A stretch of DNA of 64,000 bases, taken from Channallabes apus. Its lineage: Eukaryota > Chordata > Actinopteri > Siluriformes > Clariidae. The stretch lies in assembly GCA_030522415.1 (NCBI GenBank), contig CM060108.1, forward strand, positions 39,168,756-39,232,755. Reading direction: 5' to 3'. A model generated the notes under the pieces. That model saw nothing but the letters and a program-made list of their open reading frames with translations. It was not told the DNA's origin and made no database searches. Below are positions 44,733-55,391 of this stretch, in pieces (position 1 is the first letter of the stretch; every line of letters starts with the position of its first letter). The position numbers were made by a program, and so were the translations under genes.

Positions 44733-45009
44733 GCCTCTTTAGTGTCCTGCGTTTTTAGAACTGTGACCTTAAATGCCTACTTTCTGTAAGCTGTTAAGGT
44801 CTTAACGACCATTCCACAGGTGCATGTTAATCAGAGGTGGAAAGTAACGAATTACATTTACTCGCGTTACTGTAATTGAGTAGCTTTTTTGTGTATTTCT
44901 ACTTTATAAAGTAGTTTTAAAAATCTGTAATTTTACTTAAGTACGTTTTGTTTGAAGTATTGTAATTCGCTACATTTTAAATCATATTCGCTACTGAGTA
45001 AAAAATAAA

Positions 45010-46395
45010 TGAATGAAAATGCTAAAATAATGAAAATATTATGCTTTGTATAAATGCTCCGTCGCGCCGCGTGTGTGTATCATGTCCTGGTCGCGCACCG
45101 CTCCAGACTCCACTCCAGGTTTTCTGACATCGGCATCTCCCTGACCTTCCACACGGTGGCTTCCGCCCTGAGTGACGTCATCGACTAGCGCGACCATATA
45201 CAATATAAACCGGAGAGACGCAGGAAAGAGGAAAGAGATTGTGATTTTGGCGTTTTGATATTTGGTTGTGTATTCCGGTTTTGACTTTTTGCCTCCAATT
45301 GACTTTGATTATTGCTTTGTCCCTTTGGTTTGGTTGGTCTTTGTATATATTTGTAGATAATTTCATTGTTTTTGGTTTAGGGAGTCTGGGAAGGTACCTG
45401 TATTTTTGTTTCTGGGGTTTTTTTTTTGTTGTTGTTCCTTTTTGCAGGTAATCTAGCTACTAAATATAAATACCATTTTGTTTATTATTTTGGCCTGGGT
45501 CCACCCTGAATCTGATCCTCCTCCTCCGGTTGTGTGTATGTGTGTGTGTGTGTGTTTGTATATACAAACCTCATTATTTCATCAGTTAATGATTGGATCT
45601 AGTTCTTTCTGCCATATACCACCATTTCCATACAGTTTAAAATAGAACCCTGAACCATTCTTTTGCTGACTGTCCCTAGACTGGGACGTAACACCATATT
45701 TAAGTGACCACTTTGATTTTCAAGCCCAACAAAGACAACAGCTTTATTATGCAAAGGTGTTCCTTCAGTTAAAAACAACTAGTTTGAGATTTATATCTGC
45801 TCATCTTTTTTGAACTATGCTAGAATGCCTCATCCCCCCCCCCCCCCCCCCCCCCATGCTGTGTGTTTTTTTTTAATATATATTTAAAGGAGCCATACAG
45901 ACTCAATTTTGCATAAGTTAATATGATTCTTTAGGGTCCTAATGAAAAGTTTGTAATATACTTTAATTAAAAATTCTCAATTGTTGTGTAAAAAAAACAT
46001 TACTTTTACCTGGTAAAAAGTAGCTCTGTTCTCAGCAACCTGTTTCAGTACATGCTCCTTTAAATGTTAATGACCTCTACTGAACCCGCCCCCCAGTTCT
46101 GTGGGGCGTGTCTTCACAATACAAGTGGGGTATAGCTTTGACAACAGTTAAAAATATTTAAAAAACAGTTAAAAATAATTTTACATGATGTTAGAATTAT
46201 TTTATATATAAAGGAGTTATTTCTACTCTCTTGCTCTCTTCCTCATAGATCTGATATTAACGTGTTAAATCTTCCCTGCTGCTATCTTCCTGTCTCCTCT
46301 TGCATCTGTTCATTCACGCTCACCTTCCCATACTCTGTCCCTCTCTCTCCCTCTCTCTCTCTCTCTGTCTCCTTCCACCTATCTTCCTCTCCTTT
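45010..46395. other. Interior of the hAT element, unassigned
   Basis: There is no gene. 45060-45230 is GC-richer with a TATAAACCGG phrase, possibly a decayed promoter-like or LTR-like piece. A poly-C run is at about 45834-45855. 45880-46130 contains GAACCCGCCCCCCAG-type sequence typical of TTAA-flanked fish MITEs, but no ends were matched. Confidence 0.4.
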
Positions 46396-46656
46396 GATTC
46401 AAATTCAAATTTTATTTGTCACATACACAGTCATACACAGTATGATATGCAGTGAAATGCTTATACGACAGCCAGTGACCTTAAAAATAAAATAAAAGCT
46501 TATACGTAAGGAATAAATATCAATAAAAAGAAATACTAAAGAAAATAAATTTAACTAGTAAAGTAGTTGTACAAATATACAATGTACAAATGAGGGCATA
46601 ATAAAAATCTTACAAAATATAGGGGATATATATATAAATATTATAATTTTTTTTAT

Positions 46657-46660
<4 letters not shown>
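46396..46660 (-). mobile_element. L2/Rex1-type LINE 3' UTR fragment
   Basis: It is the reverse complement of about 6090-6320 (TTCAAATTCAAATTTTATTT; GCAGTGAAATGCTTATACGA; CAGTGACCTTAAAA). Only the tail and UTR remain. It is flanked by (TA)n to about 46692. Confidence 0.85.
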
Positions 46661-46695
<35 letters not shown>

Positions 46696-46802
46696 CCCCT
46701 ATATTTTGTAAGATTTTTATTATGCACTCATATTTATATATATATAGTTATATATGTATATAACATTTTACATGTGAATCTGGTTGTAAAACTTTTTTGA
46801 CT

Positions 46803-46873
46803 TCCCAGACCAGGAACCGAACTCGAGTTGCTGCGCTGAGAGCGCCGTATCCTAACCACTAGACCACGGAGGA
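46803..46873 (-). pseudogene. tRNA-Glu(CTC)-like sequence 1
   Basis: On the minus strand GTGGTCTAGTGGTTAGGATA matches the D arm of tRNA-Glu. CGGCGCTCTCAG is the anticodon arm with CTC, and the B-box region is GAGTTCGGTTCC. Acceptor and anticodon stems have mismatches, so it is probably not functional. Confidence 0.7.
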
Positions 46874-47261
46874 TTAATGGCTGCCGCTTGGAAATGCCGG
46901 CTATTCAACCCGCGACCTTATACACGCAAAGCATTGTTTTTTTCGGGATCTCACCAGGACATGTACAATGGTTAATTTGTAGTAACATATGTCTATAGCA
47001 CAGGCGTTTAGTCAAACATATTTATACCGATCTTTTGCTGTTAATAAACAGAGACCTTTCTGACAGACAACGTGTGTGTGTGTGTGTGTGTCTGACTGTC
47101 ATATAGATGCCGGGAATAGGACATCATACACGCGAAGCATTGTGTGTGTGTGTGTGAGTCTCTCCTTATGTCAGAAAAGCTTACCGAAGCATAGCGCACT
47201 CGCCTCGTTACTAAACGAACTTTTAGAAAAACTTTATAAATCTGTAGTGCAAAAAGCATAT

Positions 47262-47332
47262 GCCTTGAAGGGGAATCGAACCCGGGGCTACCGCGTTAGA
47301 GCACGGAATCCTAACCACTAGTCCACGAAGGA
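47262..47332 (-). pseudogene. tRNA-Glu-like sequence 2
   Basis: The minus strand reads TCCTTCGTGGACTAGTGGTT then AGGATTCCGTGCTCTAACG, with a perfect B box GGTTCGATTCC. The anticodon loop appears one base short and the T stem is half paired. The Pol III internal promoter boxes look intact. Confidence 0.7.
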
Positions 47333-47722
47333 TTAACGGTTACCATTGCGGAAATGCCGGCTATTCAACCCGCGACCTTATACACGCGAAGCATTGTTTT
47401 TTTTCGGGATCTCACCAGGACATGTACAATGGTTAATTTGTAGTAACATATGTCTATAGCACAGGCGTTTAGTCAAACATATTTATACCGATCTTTTGCT
47501 GTTAATAAACAGAGACCTTTCTGACAGACAACGTGTGTGTGTGTGTGTGTGTCTGACTGTCATATAGATGCCGGGAATAGGACATCATACACGCGAAGCA
47601 TTGTGTGTGTGTGTGTGAGTCTCTCCTTATGTCAGAAAAGCTTATCGAAGCATAGCGCACTCGCCTCGTTACTAAACGAACTTTTAGAAAAACTTTATAA
47701 ATCTGTAGTGCAAAAAGCATAT

Positions 47723-47793
47723 GCCTTGAAGGGGAATCGAACCCGGGGCTACCGCGTTAGAGCACGGAATCCTAACCACTAGTCCACGAAGGA
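47723..47793 (-). pseudogene. tRNA-Glu-like sequence 3
   Basis: It is identical in sequence and position within the unit to the copy 461 bp upstream. Confidence 0.7.
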
Positions 47794-48201
47794 TTAACGG
47801 TTACCATTGCGGAAATGCCGGCTATTCAACCCGCGACCTTATTCACGCGAAGCATTGTTTTTTTTCGGGATCTCACCAGGACATGTACAATGGTTAATTT
47901 GTAGTAACATATGTCTATAGCACAGCCGTTTAGTCAAACATATTTATACCGATCTTTTGCTGTTAATAAACAGAGACCTTTCTGACAGACAACGTGTGTG
48001 TGTGTGTCTGTGTGTGTGAATGAGTCATATAGATGCCGGGAATAGGACAACATACACGCGAAGCATTGTGTGTGTGTGTGTGTGTGTGTTTGACTGAGTC
48101 TCTCCTTATGTCAGAAAAGCTTACCGAAGCATAGCGCACTCGCCTCGTTACTAAACGAACTTTAGAAACACTTTATAAATATGTAGTGCAAAAAAAAGCA
48201 T

Positions 48202-48272
48202 GTACCTTAAGCAGGAATCGAACCCGGGTCTCCCATGTTAAAGCACCGAATCCTAACCACTAGCCCACCACA
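48202..48272 (-). pseudogene. tRNA-Glu-like sequence 4
   Basis: This is the most diverged of the four: TGGGCTAGTGGTTAGGATTC, then GGTGCTTTAACATG in place of the CTC anticodon arm, and a B box GGGTTCGATTCC. Confidence 0.6.
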
Positions 48273-48415
48273 ATACTGCAACAAATAGCACACCACACTC
48301 TTGTAGGCGCCATTTTGCTCCAGTGTAGAAAAACAATGGCCGACGGCTCTTTTTTTCACTCGGGGCAGGTCTTTGCTAAAACACCAGTGTCAATCAACTG
48401 TAGTAGGAGCGGCCT

Positions 48416-48441
48416 CTGTCGGTGTGACTTCACACCGACAG
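48416..48441. repeat. Perfect 12-bp hairpin
   Basis: CTGTCGGTGTGA and TCACACCGACAG are separated by CT. It lies in the interior of the hAT element. It could be a transposon-end remnant or a structural hairpin; no role is assigned. Confidence 0.9.
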
Positions 48442-49199
48442 GCTTTTGAAAACGGGATGATTTCAGAAGGGGCATCTTATATTATTAAATTAAAAGAAAA
48501 TCGCTGGGCGGCTCTTTATCATTGTAGAGTGGTTGTGTACACACTCTCCTAACACACAATGCAGTCCAAACAGCTTGAAAAAGTCCATGTAGCACCGTAG
48601 GTGCCCTTTAACAAAAAAAAAAAAAAAAAACAGAGCCAGATCAATATACAATCGACACCCACAGCAAACATTTAAACACAAACAATAATCTGTTAATATA
48701 AAAGTGAACATGGAAACACCCAAGGGCAAAACAATTCAGCAAAAGAATCACCTCCACTGTTAAAAAAATTAAAATAAAAAAGTAACTCGGTAACTTTTAC
48801 TCTGAGTAAATTTTTTAATGAGCTACTTTTTACTTTTATTTGAGTAGATTTCTATAAGGGTAACTTTACTTGTACTTAAGTAAAATTTCACTGAAGTAAC
48901 AGTACTTGTACTTGAGTACAAAATTTTATTACTCTTTCCACCTCTGATGTTAATTAATTGATTATGGTTAATTGAACATGCATGGAAAACATTTTTTAAA
49001 CCCTTTACAATGAAGATCTGTAAAGTTATTTGGATTTTTACAACATTATTGTTGAAATACACAGTCCTGAAAAAGGGGCGTTTCTTTTTTTGCTTTGCCA
49101 CCAACGAGGAGGACAAATCATGTTTGAGTTAAAAGATTAAGCAGCTTAACGCACAGACCCCCACCCTACACACACACACACACACACTATACTATACTA

Positions 49200-49607
49200 T
49201 ACACTACTATACAGTATATATATATAGAAGGTGCGACAAAGAAGGCCCAAGACGATTGAACATTTAGAGGCCTGTATTAGACAAGAATGGGAGAGCATTC
49301 CTATTTCTAAACATGAGAAACTGGTCTCCTCGGTCCCCAGACGTCTGTTGAGTGTTGTAAGAAGAAGGGGAGATGCCACACAGTGGTGAAAATGGGCTTG
49401 TCCCAACTTTTTTGGGATTTGTTGACACCATGACATTTTGATTCACCATATTTTTCCCTTAAAATGATACATTTTCTCAGTTTAAACTTTTGTTCTGTGA
49501 TTTATGTTCTATTCTGAATAAAATATTGACATTTGCCATCTCCACATCATTGCATTCAGTTTTTATTCACAATTTGTTTAGTGTCCCAACTTTTTTGGAA
49601 TCCGGTT

Positions 49608-49610
<3 letters not shown>
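49200..49610 (-). mobile_element. DNA-transposon end fragment
   Basis: The sequence ends GTGTCCCAACTTTTTTGGAA then TCCGGTTTGTA, a terminus recalled from fish Tc1-like/IS630-type elements. The preceding plus-strand frame retains KLVSSVPRRLLSVVRR, the C-terminal end of a transposase, on the + strand from about 49260 to 49387. Only this end is present. The strand shown is that of the terminal repeat and is uncertain. Confidence 0.5.
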
Positions 49611-49650
<40 letters not shown>

Positions 49651-49784
49651 CAGTCTAGAAGTGTTTGTACAACACACCTTTTTTTTATTTTATTTTATGT
49701 TATAAATAAATAACATTTAATTCTAGAAGTGATTAGTTAGGTAAAGACAACCTGACATCTTTAACTGTGTTTCATTTTTTACAG

Positions 49785-50051
49785 AAAAACCTAAACCTGT
49801 ACTCAGATCAGGCCTTAATGGAGCTGTACTGACAGGAAAGTCAGTAACTCTGACCTGTACACTGAAGCTGCAGTCTGATGGATGGAAGTTTTACTGGATC
49901 ACACCCACACAGAGCACTAAGACTGATACACACTCCTACACCATCAGATCAGTTAGAGTCTCTGATGAAGGTCAGTACAGGTGCAGAGCTGGAAGAGGAA
50001 ACCCAGTCTACTACACACACTACAGTGATGCACTCTGGCTAAATGTTACTG
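49785..50051 (+). CDS. Ig-domain exon, type B3 (LITR/FCRL-like receptor)
   Basis: This 267-nt exon has the acceptor TTTTTTACAG|AA and the donor ACTG|GTGAGT, phase 1 at both ends, 89 codons. It opens EKPKPVLRSGLNGAVLTGK. The cysteines lie in VTLTCTLKLQ and EGQYRCRAGRG, the core is GWKFYWITPTQ, and it ends YYTHYSDALWLNVTG. It lies immediately after the 20-kb transposon stack and is the first intact exon beyond it. Its downstream intron is duplicated at 55.7-61.5 kb. Confidence 0.87.
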
Positions 50052-51678
50052 GTGAGTAAGAGACTTTCTGTTAAGTGATTCTGCACAACACTGAACATGT
50101 GAGCAGTGTCACAACATAACTATTTTAGCCAAATCATCTGCTGAAACTCAGTGTTCATGAAGATGCAGCATGAAGGATAAAAATATTGATAAAACAGGTC
50201 TGTAAAATGATCAGTAATGTGCTTTAAAACCATGAAACTTAAAAGTACAATTTCAATAAACTGTTCATTAGTTCATTTTTGGATCATATTAGTTGTTTAT
50301 TTAATTATAAAATTAAACCTTTTAATAGGCTACAGTCTAATATGCCATTCGGTAATATGAAGACATTAAGACCATTTTAATGTAACTGTAAATATAATGT
50401 AACTTTCAATTTCTCACAGAAAAAAATGCCTGTTTTAATTTATCTGAAGTGAGCTTTGCTTCTTCAACTTACTGAGCAGTAGAGTTAATTATCTCATGAA
50501 TGGACAGATTTTGCATCTTTTATACCTGTGTACCTATGAGCCACGACACACCCCCCCCCCCCCATATAGAAAAAAAGCATCACAAATGATGTATTACTCG
50601 AGTAGATGTGTGATATTTTCTATTCTCCCAAGATTTTACTGTACTTCAAGTGCGGTATAGTATAGTGTGTGTGTGTGTGTGTGTGTGTGTGTAGGGTGGG
50701 GGTCTGTGTGTTAAGCTGCTTAATCCTTTAACTCAAACATGATTAGTCCTCCTCTATGGTGGCAAAGGACATCTTTTGAATGTGCAAGGCAGAATGTTCA
50801 TTAAAGTTATAGCGAACACATTTAGTCGATTAAACACACTGATGTAAAGAGTCAGCTCCATTGTGTCTTTGTAATCCATCTCAAAATATCTATTAATAAG
50901 CAGGCAGATATAAAGCATATGCTAAGTGATTAATGGTGACATACACATGAACTAATTTAATTTGAACTGAAAATTATAAAATATGCATAGTCACTGATAT
51001 TTAAGTTATAGTGCACGCACACAATTTCAAAAACAAACAAATATATAAACATTAAATAACCAGTGTCCTGGCTTCAACCAGTGAAGACGTAAACACCTCA
51101 CCATGCGTAATAAATTTATTTTAAAACGCTCAGGACCAATCTGAATAAAAAAAAAATTAAATGTTGATGAACACAAGTCAACATATTATAAAGAGTTAAA
51201 ATAATGAAAAAAATATATAGCAACTTAGAAACAAAAATAAAACCTGGCAGATTAATGAACGTTCCAGACACAGAAACAGCAGAAATGCTGAGCAGAGCCA
51301 CATGGGAATCGATAAAGATTTTTTTTTTAATTATTGTAAATTAATGATGTTAACACTTTTAACGTATTTAACAAATCCCACTTATTACAAGTGTTTGTGA
51401 TTTCCCCATCGCTAATATATGTAGCTGGAAATCAAGTCTAACAGCACTGGTTTATCTAAAATCTGACACAAAATCCCTTTAACACGTCACTTAGAGGATC
51501 TAAAGGAGGCGTCATGAAGTTAGAGTTCAGTAAATACTCGAGTGGAGAGTCTGAGTGTGAATGAGTGAAGAGGACGAGGGTCGAGATTTTATACTGAAAC
51601 ACTGAGTGTAACAGACTGTAGAGTCTGAGAGAATGAGAGAGATTAGAGAGGGAGTGTGTAGGAGGTATGAAGAGATAA

Positions 51679-51724
<46 letters not shown>

Positions 51725-52115
51725 CTGGCACTATATTTTTCTTTCATGTATTAAGTGAACCTGTTTATAGTGTAATAAAATTACACCCGGTCAGTTATTT
51801 CTATCATGATTGTGTCTCTTCTAGCTTTAGTTTATTGTTCTCTTGCTGACACTCAGTGTTTATAAAGACGAACATTTTAGACAACACACTATAATTCAGA
51901 CATGATTTAATAATGTAGACGATGTGAATTTTACTTCATCAGTACTGATTGTTGTGTGAGTTTAATCATTTACATGTCAGCAGATTTACTGTATCTACTG
52001 TACACTCTCAGTGGGTTCATACATTCTATATTCAGTTTTAAAATGTTAATTCTCATTTAAATTATCATTTAAAAATTTTATTTGTATATAGAAACAATAT
52101 TTATTTTTCTCACAG
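50052..52115 (+). other. Intron between exon B3 and broken exon A5
   Basis: 50150-50950 is paralogous to 59430-61520 (for example AATGCCTGTTTTAATTTATC, TTATCTCATGAATG, TCCTCTATGGTGGCAAAGGA). 51540-51650 matches 13478-13600. (GT)n runs lie at about 50666-50692 and 51681-51722. A minus-strand signal-peptide-like frame at 51303-51244 is noted under findings. 51895-52025 repeats the pre-A block of 10195-10340. Confidence 0.7.
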
Positions 52116-52224
52116 AGAGTCCTAAACCTGTGGTGATTATAAAGCCTCATACACAAGTGTTTAAACGAGAGGGAGTGACTTTTAGCTGTAACATACAGAC
52201 AGGATGAGACACTGAGTGGACATA

Positions 52225-53421
52225 CACTCACCTAAAGGATTATTAGGAACACCATACTAATACGGTGTTTGACCACATTTCGCCTTCAGAACTGCCTTAA
52301 TTCTACGTGGCATTGATTCAACAAGGTGCTGAAGGCATTCTTTACAAATGTTGGCCCATATTTATAGGATAGCATCTTGCAGTTGATGGAGATTTGTGGG
52401 ATGCACATCCAGGGCACGAAGCTCCCGTTCCACCACATCCCAAAGATGCTCTAATGGGTTGAGATCTGGTGACTGTGGGGGCCATTTTAGTACAGTGAAC
52501 TCATTGTCATGTTCAAGAAATCAATTTTAAATGATTTGAGCTTTGTGACATGGTGCATTATCCTGCTGGAAGTAGCCATCAGAGGATGGGTGCATGGTAG
52601 TCATAAAGGGATGGACATGGTCAGAAACAATGCTCAGGTAGCCCGTGGCATTTAAACGAAGCCCAATTGGCACTAAGGGGCCTAAAGAAAACATCCCCCA
52701 CACCATTACACCACCACCACCTGGCTGTACAGTGGTAACAATGCATGATGGATCCATGTTCTCATTCTGTTCACACCAAATTCTGACCCTACCTTTTGAA
52801 TGTCTCAACTGAAATTGAGACTCATCAGACCAGGCAACATTTTTCCAGTCTTCAACTGTCCAATCTTGGTGAGCTCGTGCAAATTGTAGCCTCTTTTTCC
52901 TGCTTGTAGTGGAGATGAGTGGTACCTGGTGGGGTCTTCTGCTGTTGTAGCACGTCCGCCTCAAGGTTGTGTGTGTTGTGGCTTCACAAATGCTTTGCTG
53001 CATACCTCGGTTGTAACGAGTGGTTATTTCAGTCAAAGTTGCTCTTCTATCAGCTTGAATCAGTCGACCCATTCTCCTCTGACCTCAAGCATCAACAAGG
53101 CATTTTCTCCCACAGGACTGCCGCATACTGGATGTTTTTCCCTTTTCACACCATTCTTTGTAAACCCTAGAAATGGTTGTGTGTGAAAATCCCAGTAACT
53201 GAGCAGATTGTGAAATACTCAGCCACTCAACCATGCCACGCTCAAAATTGCTTAAATCACCATTCTTTCCAATTCTGACATTCAGTTTGGAATTCAGGAG
53301 ATTGTCTTGACCAGGACCACACCCCTAAATGCACTGAAGCAACTGCCATGTGATTGGTTGATTAGATAATTGCATTAATGAGAAATTGAACAGGTGCTCC
53401 TAATAATCCTTTAGGTGAGTG
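52225..53421 (-). mobile_element. Tc1-like transposon (family F) inside an Ig exon
   Basis: The termini CACTCACCTAAAGGATTATT (52225) and the complement ending at 53421 have TA at 52223-52224 and 53422-53423. The element is complete end to end, with the transposase on the minus strand. Confidence 0.95.
52257..53272 (-). pseudogene. Tc1-like transposase (family F), inactivated
   Basis: The N-terminal HTH region reads SISQSAQLLGFSHTTISRVY and is followed by a TGA just before GQRRMGRLIQADRRAT. The catalytic part has AWSDESQFQLR (D), PGGGGVMVWGMFSLG and YFQQDNAPCHKAQII (D). Two stops near 52524 follow, then SPDLNPLEHLW (E) and VESMPRRIKAVLKAKCGQTP to the stop. All three acidic residues are present but in different frames or fragments. 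Confidence 0.9.
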
Positions 53422-53575
53422 TATGTGTGGTATAGAGACGGTCACACATTCTCCCCATACAGCACAGCACAGGAGTTTACAGGTTATTACTCCAGGGGTA
53501 AATACACCTGCAGAGGGAGGAGAAGAGACTCTCAGCTCTCACAGATCAGTCATCCTGTTACAGTCTCTGTATCAG

Positions 53576-55391
53576 GTGTGTGTGTGTGTGTGCGCGCGTG
53601 CATGTGTTATTACTTGTTAATGTAATAAGAATCACTACAAGGTATATAAACTTACTGCAAATAAACTATGTACAAAATAAGTTACAACACTGTAACATTT
53701 ATAATGAACAGTAAATCTAAATGCTTAATTGGGCACAAAGATTAGACTAATGGACACACACACACACACACACTATGTGTGGTTCTCATCTCTTTGCTCT
53801 CTGCCTTTTCTTTCTCCTGTCAACACAAACAGTCAGTCGTAATGGTGGCCTTTCACCTCCAGGGGTGAGGGTTCAATTCCCACTTTGGGTCTGTGTGGGT
53901 GGCTTTTGTATTTTCTCTCTGTGCTTGGTGGGTTTCCTCCAGGTACTCCAGTTTCCTCACAGAATGAAAAGACATTCAGATTAGGATAAGTGACATTCCT
54001 AAATTGCCCATAGTGTATATGTGTGCGCGCGTGTGTCCGTGTGTGTGCATGCCCTACGATGGATAGCACTCTGTCCTCATGCTCAAAGTCAGTGTGTCTT
54101 TAATGATGTAAACTTAAGTCATGAGCATCATTCATCTGTTCAACATGTCAGACTTTTTTAAAGCATGACAATAGTGAATAAAAAAATTGATTAATTCTCT
54201 TTTTGTCTCTTTTGTGATTGAACTAAATTTTTTGTCATTAGAATATTTAAAAATAAGCTAATTGTTGGCTTTAGGTCTAAATTATATATGGTTACATGGT
54301 GTTTGAATCACACACTGTCAGAACACACACCTGTGCTCATTTAACACACACATGCACATCTACTGTACACAGCTCTAGTGAGAAAACAATTAAGTAAAAA
54401 TACAGCCAGGTAAATGTGTAAGTGTTGGTCAGGTAGTGATGAGAAGTTTAGCTGTGAAGAAGAAACTGAATAAACAGAGGATTCACAAACCATTTCATTC
54501 ACTGATACTGATTTTATTAAATTTTCTGCAGCACATGATCAGAATATTTAATCTTTAATCAGATATTTAATTGTTACAGACATTAATTGTTAGATAGATG
54601 ATTATGTCGAGATCTCCACCATGATTTCTCAGTATAAGAAGACGAGATCTTGAGCCCTGAATAGAGTTTTATTTTATATATGAAGACAGATGTGTAGATA
54701 TAACACAATGTTTACAATCATCATGTGTAAAGGAAAACTATCAGTAAACACAGAGAGATTTACACCTCAGTTTAAGCAGGAATTTCATCATGACGACATC
54801 GTGTTAAATACAGATTGTATAGGAGACGTACAGTGGCCCAGAAGGTCAAGACACATCTCTCTCAGTGTGTGTGTGTGTGTGTGTCTCTCAATTGTGTGTA
54901 TAGTTTCTCTTGTGTGTGTGACCGCTCTGTTACATGTGCTCATTATGTACATTTATTTATGTGTTTGTCTGTAAGGTGGTGACACAACACTGATTTATTC
55001 ACTTTTAGACAAAACAAGTTTAAAAAATATTATTTCTAAAGTTTCCCAATATGTCTTTCAGTAAAGATTTGCATTTTGTGTTCTATGTTCCCAAAATAAT
55101 TTTTGCTTCATACACACATTAAGATAAATTGATATAGAGAGATTAGAGAGTTACATCATCACATAGCAGTTATTGTCTGACTCTCACTTTGATATTATTG
55201 ATGCTTTACATTTAATATCTCTACAGATTTTCATTATCATCATTTAAATAACTTAAACATTTATAAACACTGTGACTTTAGTCCTGATGTGTTTAGTGTC
55301 GTGACTGAGAGAGTAATAGTGTTTTACTGTAGAGGTGATTTGTGTAGTAAAGACTACTTCACATTCTCATACTGTATTTAATTTCTAACAG
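53576..55391 (+). other. Intron between broken exon A5 and exon B4
   Basis: There is no exon. A degenerate Mermaid-type SINE is at about 53835-54080 (GTGCTTGGTGGGTTTCCTCC, GGTTCAATTCCC). From 54115 to 55391 it is collinear with 11810-12883. It carries (AC)n at about 53755-53773 and (GT)n at about 54868-54886. Confidence 0.75.

Larger units (their letters stand above)
46800..48275 (-). repeat. Three tandem units of about 461 bp with tRNA-Glu-like sequences
   Basis: GAAATGCCGGCTATTCAACC recurs at 46891, 47351 and 47812 (periods of 460 and 461). Each unit also holds ACATGTACAATGGTTAATTT, CGATCTTTTGCTGTTAATAA, two (GT)n runs and a tRNA-like sequence on the minus strand. The first two units differ by only a few bases, and the third is more diverged. 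Apparent ORFs are repeated along with the unit and are not genes. Confidence 0.92.
44832..48946. mobile_element. 4.1-kb non-autonomous hAT element carrying tRNA-like tandem repeats
   Basis: The ends CAGAGGTGGAAAGTAACG and ...TTACTCTTTCCACCTCTG are inverted, and the exact 8-bp duplication ATGTTAAT lies at 44824-44831 and 48947-48954. About 170 bp of subterminal inverted sequence is rich in ACTTAAGTA and TACTTGAGTA. There is no transposase. The interior holds a poly-C tract (about 45834-45855), a LINE 3' UTR fragment (46396-46660), (TA)n, and a 461-bp tandem array with four tRNA-Glu-like sequences (46800-48275). Confidence 0.88.
44396..49110 (-). mobile_element. Tc1-like transposon (family C), split by a 4.1-kb hAT
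   Basis: 44396-44831 holds the start of a transposase gene and its leader. 48955-49110 holds the matching outer arm (AATTGAACATGCATGGAAAA, ACAATGAAGATCTGTAAAGT, TCCTGAAAAAGGGGCGTTTC). The two pieces join at the 8-bp ATGTTAAT duplicated by the hAT. The opposite arm is cut off by family B sequence at 44395. Confidence 0.8.
52116..53575 (+). pseudogene. Ig-domain exon, type A5, disrupted by a Tc1-like insertion
   Basis: The acceptor TTCTCACAG|AG at 52115 and donor TCAG|GTGTGT at 53575 bracket a type A exon split into 52116-52224 and 53424-53575. The first part reads ESPKPVVIIKPHTQVFKR and VTFSCNIQTG, with an in-frame TGA at 52205-52207 where paralogues have Gly. The second part retains TGYYSRGKYTCRGRRR and the SQIS tail. 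A 1197-bp Tc1-like element sits between, in the region of the core tryptophan. The exon cannot encode a domain even if the transposon were removed, because of the TGA. It may be skipped, since it is phase 1-1. Confidence 0.92.

Noticed and set aside
46803..48272. Functional tRNA-Glu genes
   Set aside because: D arm and B box are good, but acceptor, T or anticodon stems carry mismatches or a missing base, so I list them as tRNA-like pseudogenes.
46800..48275. CRISPR-like array
   Set aside because: Long 461-bp tandem units without short repeats and unique spacers; vertebrate-type satellite structure.
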